Made by a program: the position numbers and the translations under genes. This document shows, piece after piece, positions 1 to 9,800 of a stretch of 42,748 bases of DNA. A model generated the notes under the pieces. The model did no database searches. It was not told the origin of the DNA and worked only from the letters and a program-made list of their open reading frames with translations. Source of the DNA: a virus; the IMG/VR virus record IMGVR_UViG_3300025133_000235, positions 1 through 42,748 of that record, one strand, 5' to 3'. Positions within the stretch are counted from its first letter, which is position 1. Each line of letters opens with the position of its first letter.

Positions 1-2115
1 CAGGAAACACTTGCATTAGACCTTGAAAATGGTTTAGATGGACTAGCTAATACGGCAACTGGAATTCCTTACGAAGTTGAAACAGAATCAGGTAATTTTG
101 ATTTCAACAACCTAGGTAATTTTGATTGGATTTCAAGACATTACGTAGCTCTTAAGAATAACAATCCAAATATTTATGGGCCGTTGTCTTCTATTGAGTA
201 CATACCAGTGACTAAATGTAACATTGACAAAACTACAGATACAATAGAAGTTTATGGTGGGGATACTACAATCTCCAAGTTTGCCTTTAGAAAGCATATC
301 TACCTCAAAGATTGTGATGATACTGAGGAAAAATTTAGAGGAGCAAGTATTTCGTGGTTCTGGACAGAATCTCCAATTAATACAGAACTTAGACATGCAC
401 AAGACATTACAGTAGCACAAGACAGGTATTGGCCCAAGTACTTTGCCACCCCATTGGACTTCCTTCAATATGAAGATAATGAAGGTGTAGAAGAAATGAT
501 TCCCAATACCTATTACTATAACAAGGATTATTCAGCAGAGAGGAATGTAAAAGTGTTCTTCCCACTCCCACAAGGTTATAAGTATTGTAATAATTGTAAT
601 CATCAGTTTCCCAATAGACTTATATGGTCAGAAACTGCAGACCAGGAACAACTACGTGATATGTACAAGATCTTTCTTGCTGATAATTACAAAAATCTTC
701 CCGGTCAAACAGGTGAAGTTACTCACATTTTCTATCAGGGAAAGACCCTCTATGCCCGTACAAAAGAATCTTTATGGAGATTACATACATCTGATCAACA
801 ACTTAAGACTGACGTAGCTACTGTCTACATTGGTTCCGGAGCCTTTATGAGTCTTCCTCCTGTTGAAATTGTAACTACCAATGAAGTCTTTGGTGGGTCT
901 TCTTATCAATGGACAGATTACCAAACCCAATATGGAAATGTGTATGCAGCTCCAGAATCTGGTAAAGTCTTTATGATTAGTGGAGAAGGAAAACTAGTAG
1001 AACTTTCAGCACAAGGAATGAGAAATTGGTTTGAAGAAAACCTTCCAATACAGTTTGCTGCACAATACCAGACACTAACTTCTACAAGTTACCCTTATGA
1101 TAACAATCCAGTATACAAAAATGGAATTGGAGTTTTAAGTACTTATGATTCAAGATATCGTAGATACATACTCACCAAAAAGGATTACAAATGGTTAGGA
1201 ACCACAGGGCTTTTTGAAGGGATTTCTAACTTCCCGGCAATTGTTATAAAGCACGTAGTTCCCGGGTCTCCCTTTATGTTGGGACAAGAAGTAATCTTTG
1301 TAGGGGATGGTTCTGATGGTAATAGTGTAGATGGTCAATTTTACCGCTATCTTAATAAGGGGGGAACACCAACACTTACACCATTAGACTTTGATAATGA
1401 AACTTACTTTGAAAATCTTTCATGGACAATGTCTTACAGTTTCAAAGATAAAGGATGGGCATCATACCATAGTTATCTTCCCAACTTCTATTTCAACAAT
1501 GACGATTATTACTACAGTTGGATTACAGATTCTACGTCAACTTGGGAACATCTTACTGGAGAGTACCAAAACTACTATGGTACCAAATATGATCATATCT
1601 TAGAAATGATCGCAAACCCAACACCATTACAAACTACATACTTTGCAAATCTTCATTGGATGTCTGATGTGGAATTGTACTCTTCTTCTGCTAGGAAACA
1701 CTATGACGTACATGATGTAACCTTTGACAGGCTTGTAGCATACAACAGTCATCAATGTACTGGTTTACAGACTGTTGATGTTGCTAAAGATTCAGAACCT
1801 TACCAGACTATTGAGTATGATGGTTCAACAATCCATGCTCGTAGAACTAACAGGAATTGGAAATCTTCAAAACTCAGAGATTATGTAGATGGATATACAG
1901 ATGCATTCTTTACTAAGAATTGGACACTTACTCAGAATACATATCCTATTGATAAAGTGCTCAATCCCAACATTATCAACGCTTCCAAGTCACAATATGA
2001 ACTTGGTAAGTTGAAAGATAAGTGGTTAGGGGTACGCTTGTACTTCAACCAATCCCCTGATTACAAGATTACTACAGACATTGTAAAGAGTCTTCAAATG
2101 ACATCTTTAAGATAA
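1..2115 (+). CDS. Large tail/muzzle-like structural protein, C-terminal 704 aa (5' end outside window)
   Basis: Frame 1 is open from the first base of the window to the TAA at 2113-2115, so the gene begins upstream and only its last 704 residues are seen. The TTG at 184 is an internal codon, not a start. The visible part is rich in Tyr, Asn, Thr and aromatic residues, with repeated beta-type segments such as GKVFMISGEGKLVELS and, further on, GMRNWFEENLP and YDSRYRRYILTKKD. I see no signal peptide, membrane segment or catalytic motif. Large proteins of this texture lie just before the cargo and RNA polymerase genes in crAss-like phages, where they form the tail tube/muzzle. That assignment is inference from position and composition. 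It is followed by a 51-nt gap holding a promoter-like site. Confidence 0.6.
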   Translation, partial: QETLALDLENGLDGLANTATGIPYEVETESGNFDFNNLGNFDWISRHYVALKNNNPNIYGPLSSIEYIPVTKCNIDKTTDTIEVYGGDTTISKFAFRKHIYLKDCDDTEEKFRGASISWFWTESPINTELRHAQDITVAQDRYWPKYFATPLDFLQYEDNEGVEEMIPNTYYYNKDYSAERNVKVFFPLPQGYKYCNNCNHQFPNRLIWSETADQEQLRDMYKIFLADNYKNLPGQTGEVTHIFYQGKTLYARTKESLWRLHTSDQQLKTDVATVYIGSGAFMSLPPVEIVTTNEVFGGSSYQWTDYQTQYGNVYAAPESGKVFMISGEGKLVELSAQGMRNWFEENLPIQFAAQYQTLTSTSYPYDNNPVYKNGIGVLSTYDSRYRRYILTKKDYKWLGTTGLFEGISNFPAIVIKHVVPGSPFMLGQEVIFVGDGSDGNSVDGQFYRYLNKGGTPTLTPLDFDNETYFENLSWTMSYSFKDKGWASYHSYLPNFYFNNDDYYYSWITDSTSTWEHLTGEYQNYYGTKYDHILEMIANPTPLQTTYFANLHWMSDVELYSSSARKHYDVHDVTFDRLVAYNSHQCTGLQTVDVAKDSEPYQTIEYDGSTIHARRTNRNWKSSKLRDYVDGYTDAFFTKNWTLTQNTYPIDKVLNPNIINASKSQYELGKLKDKWLGVRLYFNQSPDYKITTDIVKSLQMTSLR

Positions 2116-2151
2116 AACCCATAAAAGCTGTAACCTTTAACTTTAAATTAT

Positions 2152-2159
2152 TAAATTTG
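2152..2159 (+). promoter_or_regulatory. Bacteroidota-type -7 box (TAnnTTTG) before the cargo/RNAP genes
   Basis: TAAATTTG followed by CACC matches the -7 consensus TAnnTTTG of the Bacteroidota primary sigma factor. It sits in the only gap of the structural block, 51 nt long. A start site 5-7 nt downstream would fall at about 2164-2167, almost on the ATG at 2167, giving a nearly leaderless mRNA. I see no clear -33 TTTG box. It would give the cargo/RNAP genes a transcription start separate from the upstream tail gene. Confidence 0.5.
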
Positions 2160-2166
2160 CACCATA

Positions 2167-4512
2167 ATGAAAAAATCACCCAAAAAGAAAGCAACAAGAA
2201 GTCAGCTTAAACAGCTGCTCCAACTTGCTCAATCACGTTCAGTCTACCAAAATGGTGGACGAATTCCCTACGCCCAAGACGGTTATAACGTTGACCCACA
2301 AATGAATTTCACAAACACAACACCAGAAGGCGGTTGGATGGATACTAGTGGTGGAGGTAGTACTGGAACTGGGGGGAGTAATGGGCTTGGTGCAACTACT
2401 CAAGCTCTTGGAATGGCAAATAGTTTAATCCCTAATACTAATCCAGATACAGGTGGATTTGATACTAAAGGTGGGCAGACTACAGATGATTGGTGGCAAA
2501 CAGCACGAAGTGGTGTAGCTGCTTCAAATCCTGTTGCTGCTGTTTTTCATGAAGGTTCAAAACTTACAGACTCAGTTGGAACTGCAATTGGAACTGCAAT
2601 TGGGGGAGAAGGAAGTAAAGAGGAAGCACAAGCTGCTAAAGTAACAGGAGCTCTTACTGATCCATTTGGTGGACATGTAAGTGCTTGGAGTGATGATGAA
2701 CTTTCAACAGGAGATAAAATAGGAAGAACTGCTTTAGATTTAATAGCACCAGCACTTGGACCAGCATTATATGACCTTTTTAAGGGTGACACGAGGTCTC
2801 CAGGTCCACAAATACCACAACCACATAACTATACTACAAATCCTTATGGAAATATAGCACAAGATGGTATGCAAATCAATAACATGAATGCACCACCACA
2901 TGGTCAGGAAAATCAAAATTCTTTTGTGAATGCAGGTGGTACAAAAGTTAATATTGAACAAGATGAAAAAATTATTAGTAGTGAAGGTCAAAAACCTTTT
3001 GTAGTATCTGATCATCAAGGGTTTAAAAAGTTAAAAAAAGGAGAAACAATAGCAAATAGAAAGGTTGCAACAAATCCTGAAGATGTAGACACAACTTTTG
3101 CAAAAGCAATTGAACTTGTAGAAAACTCGTTTGAAGGACGGAAGGATCCTTTTTCAAATGCAACAAAAGAAGAACTCATCAATAACATTGTAGGAAAGAA
3201 TAAGCAATTTTTAGAACTTAAACAAATGAAAGAGCAACATGCTCAACAAGAAGAGCAGATGCTTTCTCAAATGCAAAATCCTGGAATGCAAATGCCACAA
3301 GGGAATCCTCAACAAATGATGGAAGGACTTCAAGGAATGCAACAAGGGATGCCAGTAGCACAAGATGGGTTTGATACTAATAATTACTTACCAGATGATC
3401 TCATGTTTGTGCCTTCTGATTTAAGAGATAATCGGCTTGGAGATGCTGGTTCCTCTGGTTATGCAGGACAAGCAGGAGAAAAGTTTGATGCATTAGAATA
3501 CCTGAATGCTATGGGTAAAAATGCTATAGATAAAATAGCAGTAAAACAACCGGGAACAATTACTCAAACACCACAATCAGGTGTAAATTATGGTTGGGGA
3601 ATGAACTTTGAAGATCAAGTCACTCCATTGGATAAAGCATTTGTTGAAACACCAAAAGAGTATCCTGAAAAAGGAGTGCCATGGAGAAATAAAAATCCAT
3701 GGTTTGATGCTCCAAGAACAGAAGGAGATCCTGCTTATCGTGCTTCTCTTGAATTTGCAAATCAAACAAGAACCAATCCAAATCCTAACACTCCCGGGGA
3801 ATTTGATTTCACTCCAGCTGTAATTCAAAATAAGGCAGATGCTCGACAAGAAGATGTAGATGCAACTAAAACCTCAATAGAAAAAGAAAAAACACCAGTA
3901 ACTCCAGAACAACATAAATTGTTTACAGCAGGAGACTGGATGGGAACTATGGGAGGTTTAGCACCATTTGCTTACAACCTTGCAAGAGGTCTTCAAAAGC
4001 CAGAAATTGTAGATGCTAATCATAATCCATGGGAAAACAAGATCAGATCATTAATGGCTAGCAGGAGATTTGATCCTCAAGCTGTTAAAAATGATATCAA
4101 TCTGCAGAGAAATGCGTATGACAGAAGTGTTGCTAATAATGTTTCTGGTGCTGGTATAAGAAATGCACGAAGACTTGCTGGCTTTGACAGTGCTGCAAGA
4201 AACATGGCAATGGCAGAAATGGAAGGACAGAAGATGAATAACCAATACAGAGGTGAAGAATCTAATGCACTTAACAGTCTTGGTCAACAAAGATCTACTG
4301 AAGATACGAGAGTGGATATTGCTAATGCAATGAACAGAGAGAAGAAAAAAGAATTCATTGGTGAAGCTATGGGAAATGTCAATACTATAATGAATACTGC
4401 AGGTACTGGTGCTAATAGTGGTAAATACAACACTCAACTATTGGCAGTACTTGATGATCTCTATAGAAATTACAATTACCAAAATGGTAGGGTAAACTTT
4501 AAAACCACGTAA
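2167..4512 (+). CDS. Structural/cargo protein with M/Q-rich centre (781 aa), function unknown
   Basis: I do not recognise an enzymatic domain. The N-terminus is very basic (KKSPKKKATRSQ) and is followed by a Gly/Thr/Ser-rich disordered stretch. The tetrapeptide AQDG occurs three times, at residues 36-39, 231-234 and 398-401. Residues 350-400 are extremely rich in Met and Gln (for example QQMMEGLQGMQQGM). The C-terminal 150 residues look alpha-helical and charged. The ATG at 2167 follows a 51-nt gap with a -7 box. The stop overlaps the next start as TAATG, suggesting coupled translation. Position between the tail gene and the RNA polymerase gene matches the capsid cargo proteins of crAss-like phages, so a virion role is likely but inferred. 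Confidence 0.6.
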   Translation: MKKSPKKKATRSQLKQLLQLAQSRSVYQNGGRIPYAQDGYNVDPQMNFTNTTPEGGWMDTSGGGSTGTGGSNGLGATTQALGMANSLIPNTNPDTGGFDTKGGQTTDDWWQTARSGVAASNPVAAVFHEGSKLTDSVGTAIGTAIGGEGSKEEAQAAKVTGALTDPFGGHVSAWSDDELSTGDKIGRTALDLIAPALGPALYDLFKGDTRSPGPQIPQPHNYTTNPYGNIAQDGMQINNMNAPPHGQENQNSFVNAGGTKVNIEQDEKIISSEGQKPFVVSDHQGFKKLKKGETIANRKVATNPEDVDTTFAKAIELVENSFEGRKDPFSNATKEELINNIVGKNKQFLELKQMKEQHAQQEEQMLSQMQNPGMQMPQGNPQQMMEGLQGMQQGMPVAQDGFDTNNYLPDDLMFVPSDLRDNRLGDAGSSGYAGQAGEKFDALEYLNAMGKNAIDKIAVKQPGTITQTPQSGVNYGWGMNFEDQVTPLDKAFVETPKEYPEKGVPWRNKNPWFDAPRTEGDPAYRASLEFANQTRTNPNPNTPGEFDFTPAVIQNKADARQEDVDATKTSIEKEKTPVTPEQHKLFTAGDWMGTMGGLAPFAYNLARGLQKPEIVDANHNPWENKIRSLMASRRFDPQAVKNDINLQRNAYDRSVANNVSGAGIRNARRLAGFDSAARNMAMAEMEGQKMNNQYRGEESNALNSLGQQRSTEDTRVDIANAMNREKKKEFIGEAMGNVNTIMNTAGTGANSGKYNTQLLAVLDDLYRNYNYQNGRVNFKTT

Positions 4513-6863
4513 TGGCCATTAATAGATTTGCAGTTCCTGCACAGTTAACACCTTTTGAAGGATTTTATCAGTTACCATTTCAAGAAATGGCTGCTGCTCT
4601 TGCATCCCGTCAGAAATCTTATGATGAAGAAGATCAAAGACTGTATGATATTGAATCAAAGACTTTCAATAATCTACCTTTTGATGATCCTGCAGCTATG
4701 CAGCAACGGGCTTGGCTTAGAGGAATCAGAGATGATGTATCTGGAAGATTTGATGGAGACCTATCACAAGCACATGAAGCTGTAAGATCAGCACAACGAC
4801 AAGTGGCAGAAAGATTTGGGCCTGCAGGAGAAATAGGTGCACTACAAGCTGCATATGATAAGAGGACTGCACAAGATGTACTCAATCAAAAAATGGTACT
4901 AAGTGGGTATATCCAACCATATGAAGCAGAGGCAGCCATGAAATATTTTGATGATGCTTACGAAGCACAAGGAGGAATTGGAGAAGCAAATAGATTTGGA
5001 AGATTTGGTCAATATAATACAGAAGACCTTGCACAAACATTTGATTGGGACGCATACGAGAAAACTTTTGCAAACTTTAATGCTGACCTTTATGCAAATC
5101 TTGAACCAAGTGGAGTTCCAGGTAAGTTTAAGTTAACGAAAAACATTACTCTACCCAATGGAGTTCTTGTAGAAAGTGGTGCTTGGTTTGATAGTAATGA
5201 TGGAAAATTCAGAAGAAACAACACTACTACAGAATATATAAAGGGAACAGATATTGAAGAAGCTGTCATGGAAGGGTTTACCAGAAACCAAAAATATAAA
5301 GGATGGGCAGAACAACAAAGAAGATTTGATCCAGAATTTTTAGGAGGTGAAGAAGAAATGCAAAAAACCTTTGCAAGATATGTCGGTAATAAATACGGAT
5401 ACACTAAGCAAAAGTTTTTACAAGATATGCAAGAAAATAAAGCATATACTGCAGCATTGAAAAAACTTGAAGAAGTTCCAGGGGCAAGTTACTCAAGCAC
5501 AGGAACATTAAACGTACATAATAGTGCAGAAGCTGCAAAAAACATTGCTATCGTAAGAACTGATATGGATAAGAAGTATGAAAAACTTGCAACTTCAATT
5601 GACAAAGGTGTTACAGAAGACGGGGGCACCCCGTTTACAAGAGATAGAAAAGGATTAATGAATATTATATTTAATCCAGAAGCAACAAAACATCTTGAAG
5701 GAACTGATGAACAAATTCATACAATAGCATTAGCGGAAAAAAGTTTAAAGGATTTAGCTCTTATAGAAAAATATGATGCCCGTGTAAAAAGAGCAGAAAA
5801 TAATGCAAATTTTGAATATAGTGAATGGGTTGAAGAAGAAATTAATGATCCTAGTATTTTCACTAATGAAGAGACTAAAGAAGCTGCTCATGAATTATTG
5901 AGTAAACCAGAAGCCACTGGATTAATACTACAGTCATTACAAGAAGATGTAAGTACTAAAGAATTTGGAGATAAACTTTTTCAAATTTATGGTGTTGATA
6001 TGAGCATGGAATCAGATACAACTGTAGCACCATTAGGTTCATTCCAGTCTGCATTTAGTAATGAATTTTTAAGACATGAGGTTGTTAAGGTATACGCAGG
6101 AATGAAAGATCGTTATAAAAAAGCGGTAATAGAACCTATTAATCAAAATGTTGTTAAAAGTGATATTGTTTTAGCTTATGCAGAATCTGGTCTGGGAAAA
6201 GCTGGATATGATGATCAAATATTTACTTTAAAAGGAACACTTGAAGATCCAACTGCAAATTATGTATCAGAAACTGGTACAACAGGAAATCTTGCAACAC
6301 ACTTTTTTCCCAATGGAGAAGGAACTATGGCGAACTTAGACATAAAAGGGGGCCAGAAAAATGTTGGACTTATTCTTAATTCTGGTACTCCTACGTATAC
6401 AATATCTCTTCCTGTTAAAGACACTGGAACAGATCTTGATGGAAAAATTATAACAAAACAATTGACTATTCCACATGGTCATCATCAGACAAATCTAAAT
6501 CAGGTTATGACACATGTTTTGGATTATTCTAAAGACCCAGCACTCAGACATAATGCTCACCTTTTCTTAGGAGTTCAGGATTTTTATAATTTTGATCCAA
6601 ATGAATTTATAAATGCAGCACCATACACACCTGTTCCATTAACTTTAAAAAATGGTATAGAAATAGGTTTTGGTTATAAGATCGAAGAAGAAGATGCGGA
6701 CGCTGCTACAAAAACAACTTTTTACAGAGTAGAGTTAAATGTAGATGGAGGATATGAAACATTAGTAACACCATCAGGTGCAAAAACATTTGATGATCCA
6801 TTAAGTTTACCTGCAATTTATCACCAGTATAATTACGAAAGGAAATTAAAAGACGCTAAATAA
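4512..6863 (+). CDS. Putative virion/cargo protein (783 aa), function unknown
   Basis: The start ATG at 4512 shares its A with the previous stop (TAATG), and its own stop does the same with the next gene. The N-terminus reads as F-x-V-P-A-Q-L-T-P-F-E-G-F-Y-Q-L-P and is followed by a long charged helical region (residues 25-130) rich in Ala, Arg and Gln. The middle part has many Glu/Lys helices and the last 200 residues look more beta-rich. No transmembrane segment, catalytic motif or cysteine cluster is visible. Its size, lack of enzyme motifs and place immediately before the giant RNA polymerase gene suggest an internal capsid or ejection protein. No family was identified. Confidence 0.6.
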   Translation: MAINRFAVPAQLTPFEGFYQLPFQEMAAALASRQKSYDEEDQRLYDIESKTFNNLPFDDPAAMQQRAWLRGIRDDVSGRFDGDLSQAHEAVRSAQRQVAERFGPAGEIGALQAAYDKRTAQDVLNQKMVLSGYIQPYEAEAAMKYFDDAYEAQGGIGEANRFGRFGQYNTEDLAQTFDWDAYEKTFANFNADLYANLEPSGVPGKFKLTKNITLPNGVLVESGAWFDSNDGKFRRNNTTTEYIKGTDIEEAVMEGFTRNQKYKGWAEQQRRFDPEFLGGEEEMQKTFARYVGNKYGYTKQKFLQDMQENKAYTAALKKLEEVPGASYSSTGTLNVHNSAEAAKNIAIVRTDMDKKYEKLATSIDKGVTEDGGTPFTRDRKGLMNIIFNPEATKHLEGTDEQIHTIALAEKSLKDLALIEKYDARVKRAENNANFEYSEWVEEEINDPSIFTNEETKEAAHELLSKPEATGLILQSLQEDVSTKEFGDKLFQIYGVDMSMESDTTVAPLGSFQSAFSNEFLRHEVVKVYAGMKDRYKKAVIEPINQNVVKSDIVLAYAESGLGKAGYDDQIFTLKGTLEDPTANYVSETGTTGNLATHFFPNGEGTMANLDIKGGQKNVGLILNSGTPTYTISLPVKDTGTDLDGKIITKQLTIPHGHHQTNLNQVMTHVLDYSKDPALRHNAHLFLGVQDFYNFDPNEFINAAPYTPVPLTLKNGIEIGFGYKIEEEDADAATKTTFYRVELNVDGGYETLVTPSGAKTFDDPLSLPAIYHQYNYERKLKDAK

Positions 6864-9800
6864 TGCCACAAGAACGAAATACTGCATTAGATGCAATTTT
6901 TGCACAAATTGAGGAGTTAAAAAGAACAGGAGGGAATGTATATAGTCCACCAGTTCAGGCTCCCAGTTATCAAGTTCCAGATGATGATTATACTAAATAT
7001 CTTCAACAGGGGCAACTTCCAACAAGGTTAGAAGATCTTGAATTTCAAAGAGCTGTTCATCAACCTACAGGTGAACAAGCCCTTCATGCTGGTGGAAGGA
7101 TATTAACGAATACCGTACCTAAAATAATTGGGTATACTGCATCTGTTTTTGATTTTGATAATGAACTTGGAAAAGACCATGACTATACAAATTGGTTAAC
7201 ACAAGCAATGCTTGATTTTTCTGAAGACATGAATAAAAGTATGCCTATCTACAGAGAACGTCCTGATGAGTTCTTAGATGTAGGAGATTTTGCATGGTGG
7301 GCGCAACATGGTAGCAATCTTGTTCAGGAAGCTGCAGCATTTTACGCTGCTGGACTTGGTGTAGGATCCCTTGTACAAAAGGGGGCTCAAGCACTTAAGT
7401 TTAGTCAACATCTTGCAAAGGGAAAAAATATAGCAGCTGCAGCAAAAGGAGCAGCAGACTTAAGTAAAATGGGAAGAGCTGGTCAATTTATGACACAGGG
7501 TGGAACTGCCTTTGCACTTAACAAAGTAGAATCTACACTTGTAGCTGCAGACGTTTACAAAAATGCTTACGAAACTGCCATGCAAACACATGGTGATGAA
7601 GCTAAGGCTAATGATCAAGCAGCACAAGCAGCAGCCTTCTCTTACAATACCAACAGAATGAATATTCTTCTGAACATGACAATGGCAGGAAGGATTATGA
7701 AAGGTGCAACTGTAACACGCCAAGCTACAAAAGCTCTGACAAAAATGAACACTTTAAAGAGTGTTGCATTTGAAGCTGGACAAGAAGCTCTTGAAGAATC
7801 TATCAACTTATTTTCTGAAAAAGAAGGGGAAAGATATGTTAGCGCGTTACTTAATGAAAAAAATCACAAAAGAACATTACAGAATTTTCTTAGTGATGTT
7901 ATGACAGCAGAAGGGGCAGAGTCAGCCTTACTGGGTGCCGCTGGTGGTGGAATGATGACAATGGCAGCAGTTGGAGGAAGTTATGTTCCTACTCCAACAA
8001 GAGTTACTGATCCTAAAACTGGTAAAGTAACAACCAAATGGGATTCAAAAGTAGATCAACATAACGCACGAAGAAAAAGACAACAAGATCTTCTTGATCC
8101 TATTGCGTCTTCCCTAAAGGGAGAAGGGAATACTGACATGTTTAGTGTTATGCAAAGTGCAGAGAAACAAGCGAATAACACATTATTTCTTGACACAGCA
8201 GACCAACTGTTGAATTCAAAACTTACTAAGGCTGAAAAAGAAGCAATTATTAATGAGGCAGGAAATAATCTATATCAACATGCAGATGAAACAGATGCAG
8301 ACTTCAAAAAAAGAATAGATGACTTTAAAGCCTTACTCAATCTTTCCAAAACAGATTTACGTAAGTTTAAAGAAGGACGTTCTAAGATGGTATTAGAAGA
8401 ACAAGTTTGGCAATTCTCCGAAAATGGGGGACTGGATGAGCTTGTTAGTCTCTATGATCAAATAGAAGACATGGATGCAGAGACTGCAGAAAAGAAAGGA
8501 TTTACAGAAGACTATCAGGAAAAAGCAAGAGCAGCTAAAGATTACATTGCCGGAGAAGAAAATGCATTTGGAGTAAGAACTGGGGGGCTTGCAAAAATCT
8601 ATGAAGATCATGCCGGGTCTTATGCAAAACCTGTAGTTAGACATCTCTTTGATAACAGGGTAGAATATCACCAGATTTCTGAAGAGCAAAAAGCTCTTGA
8701 AAAAGAAATGGCTGCATATTCAGTTTCTAAAAATACTGTAGATGATTTGGAAATCCATCCTGAGTATATTACACGGAAAAAACAATATGACAAAAATCAA
8801 CTTGATCTTGAAAATTTAGATGAAGCTTATAAAGAAGCTACAACAGAAGAAGGCCAAAAAAGAATAGAAGCTTCTGCTAAGTCCAAGATTGAAAAAATGC
8901 TCAAAGATATTCACGGACTTTCTGAGTTTAAAAATAGAGTGGAAGGACTTCTTGAAGGACAGGAAGCAGGTGAGAAAGTTGTTAAGACAAATGATCAAGG
9001 AGAAGTTGTAGATGAATTCACAATCACCAAAAAGGGAGATGAGTACTTCATTAAGTCTGATAACAAGGGTAGAAAGAAAAAGCTTACAGCAAAAAACATA
9101 AATGAGTATGACGTTTATGATGCCGAAGGATGGAAAGAGTATACCCAAGAACGTCAAGACAATTTAGAACTTCAACATCGTGTAAAAGGGCTGGAAAAGA
9201 TTATTGATTCTAATGAGTATGAACTTCAGAAAAATGAGAAAGAAATTGAGCTTCTGGAAAAACAACTTGCAGACGCAAATGAAGCATTAGAGAAAGCTCT
9301 ACATACCCTGAAAACTGGGGCACGTGGTAAGGCATATGCAGCAAAAAGCCGTTCTCCAATTGCTAAAGCAGCTAGAGCATCTCTGGATGCTGCTGTTGCG
9401 ACTATAGAAGCAAACCAAAAACAACTTGTACTTCTTAATCAGGTTAAGGATGCTCTAACAAGTAATCTGGAAATTCTCAAGTTAGAGAAAGCCAGTGCTG
9501 AAGCAGGAAAGAAAACCAATTACTACGAAAGACATAAAGGTGCTAAAGCCTTACTAAAACAACCAGTGATCAATCCTAATGATTATCTGGATGATACAAG
9601 TGATGCTATAGACAGAATTGAATTAAGGCTACAGGAACTGGAAGCCTTAAGGGACATCCTTGAACATCTTGTTCATAACTCTGAAAGTTTTTCAAGAATT
9701 CTTAAGGCGTATAAAGTTATGTTTTATAACAGGGCTACTACAGATGAAAATATTATTGCAGCTCTTGATAAAATTGCAGAACATGATCCTGAAGCTGTAG

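Noticed and set aside
184-186. TTG as start of a 643-aa gene at the left end
   Set aside because: The same frame is open back to base 1 with protein-like sequence, so the TTG is an internal Leu codon of a gene cut by the window edge.
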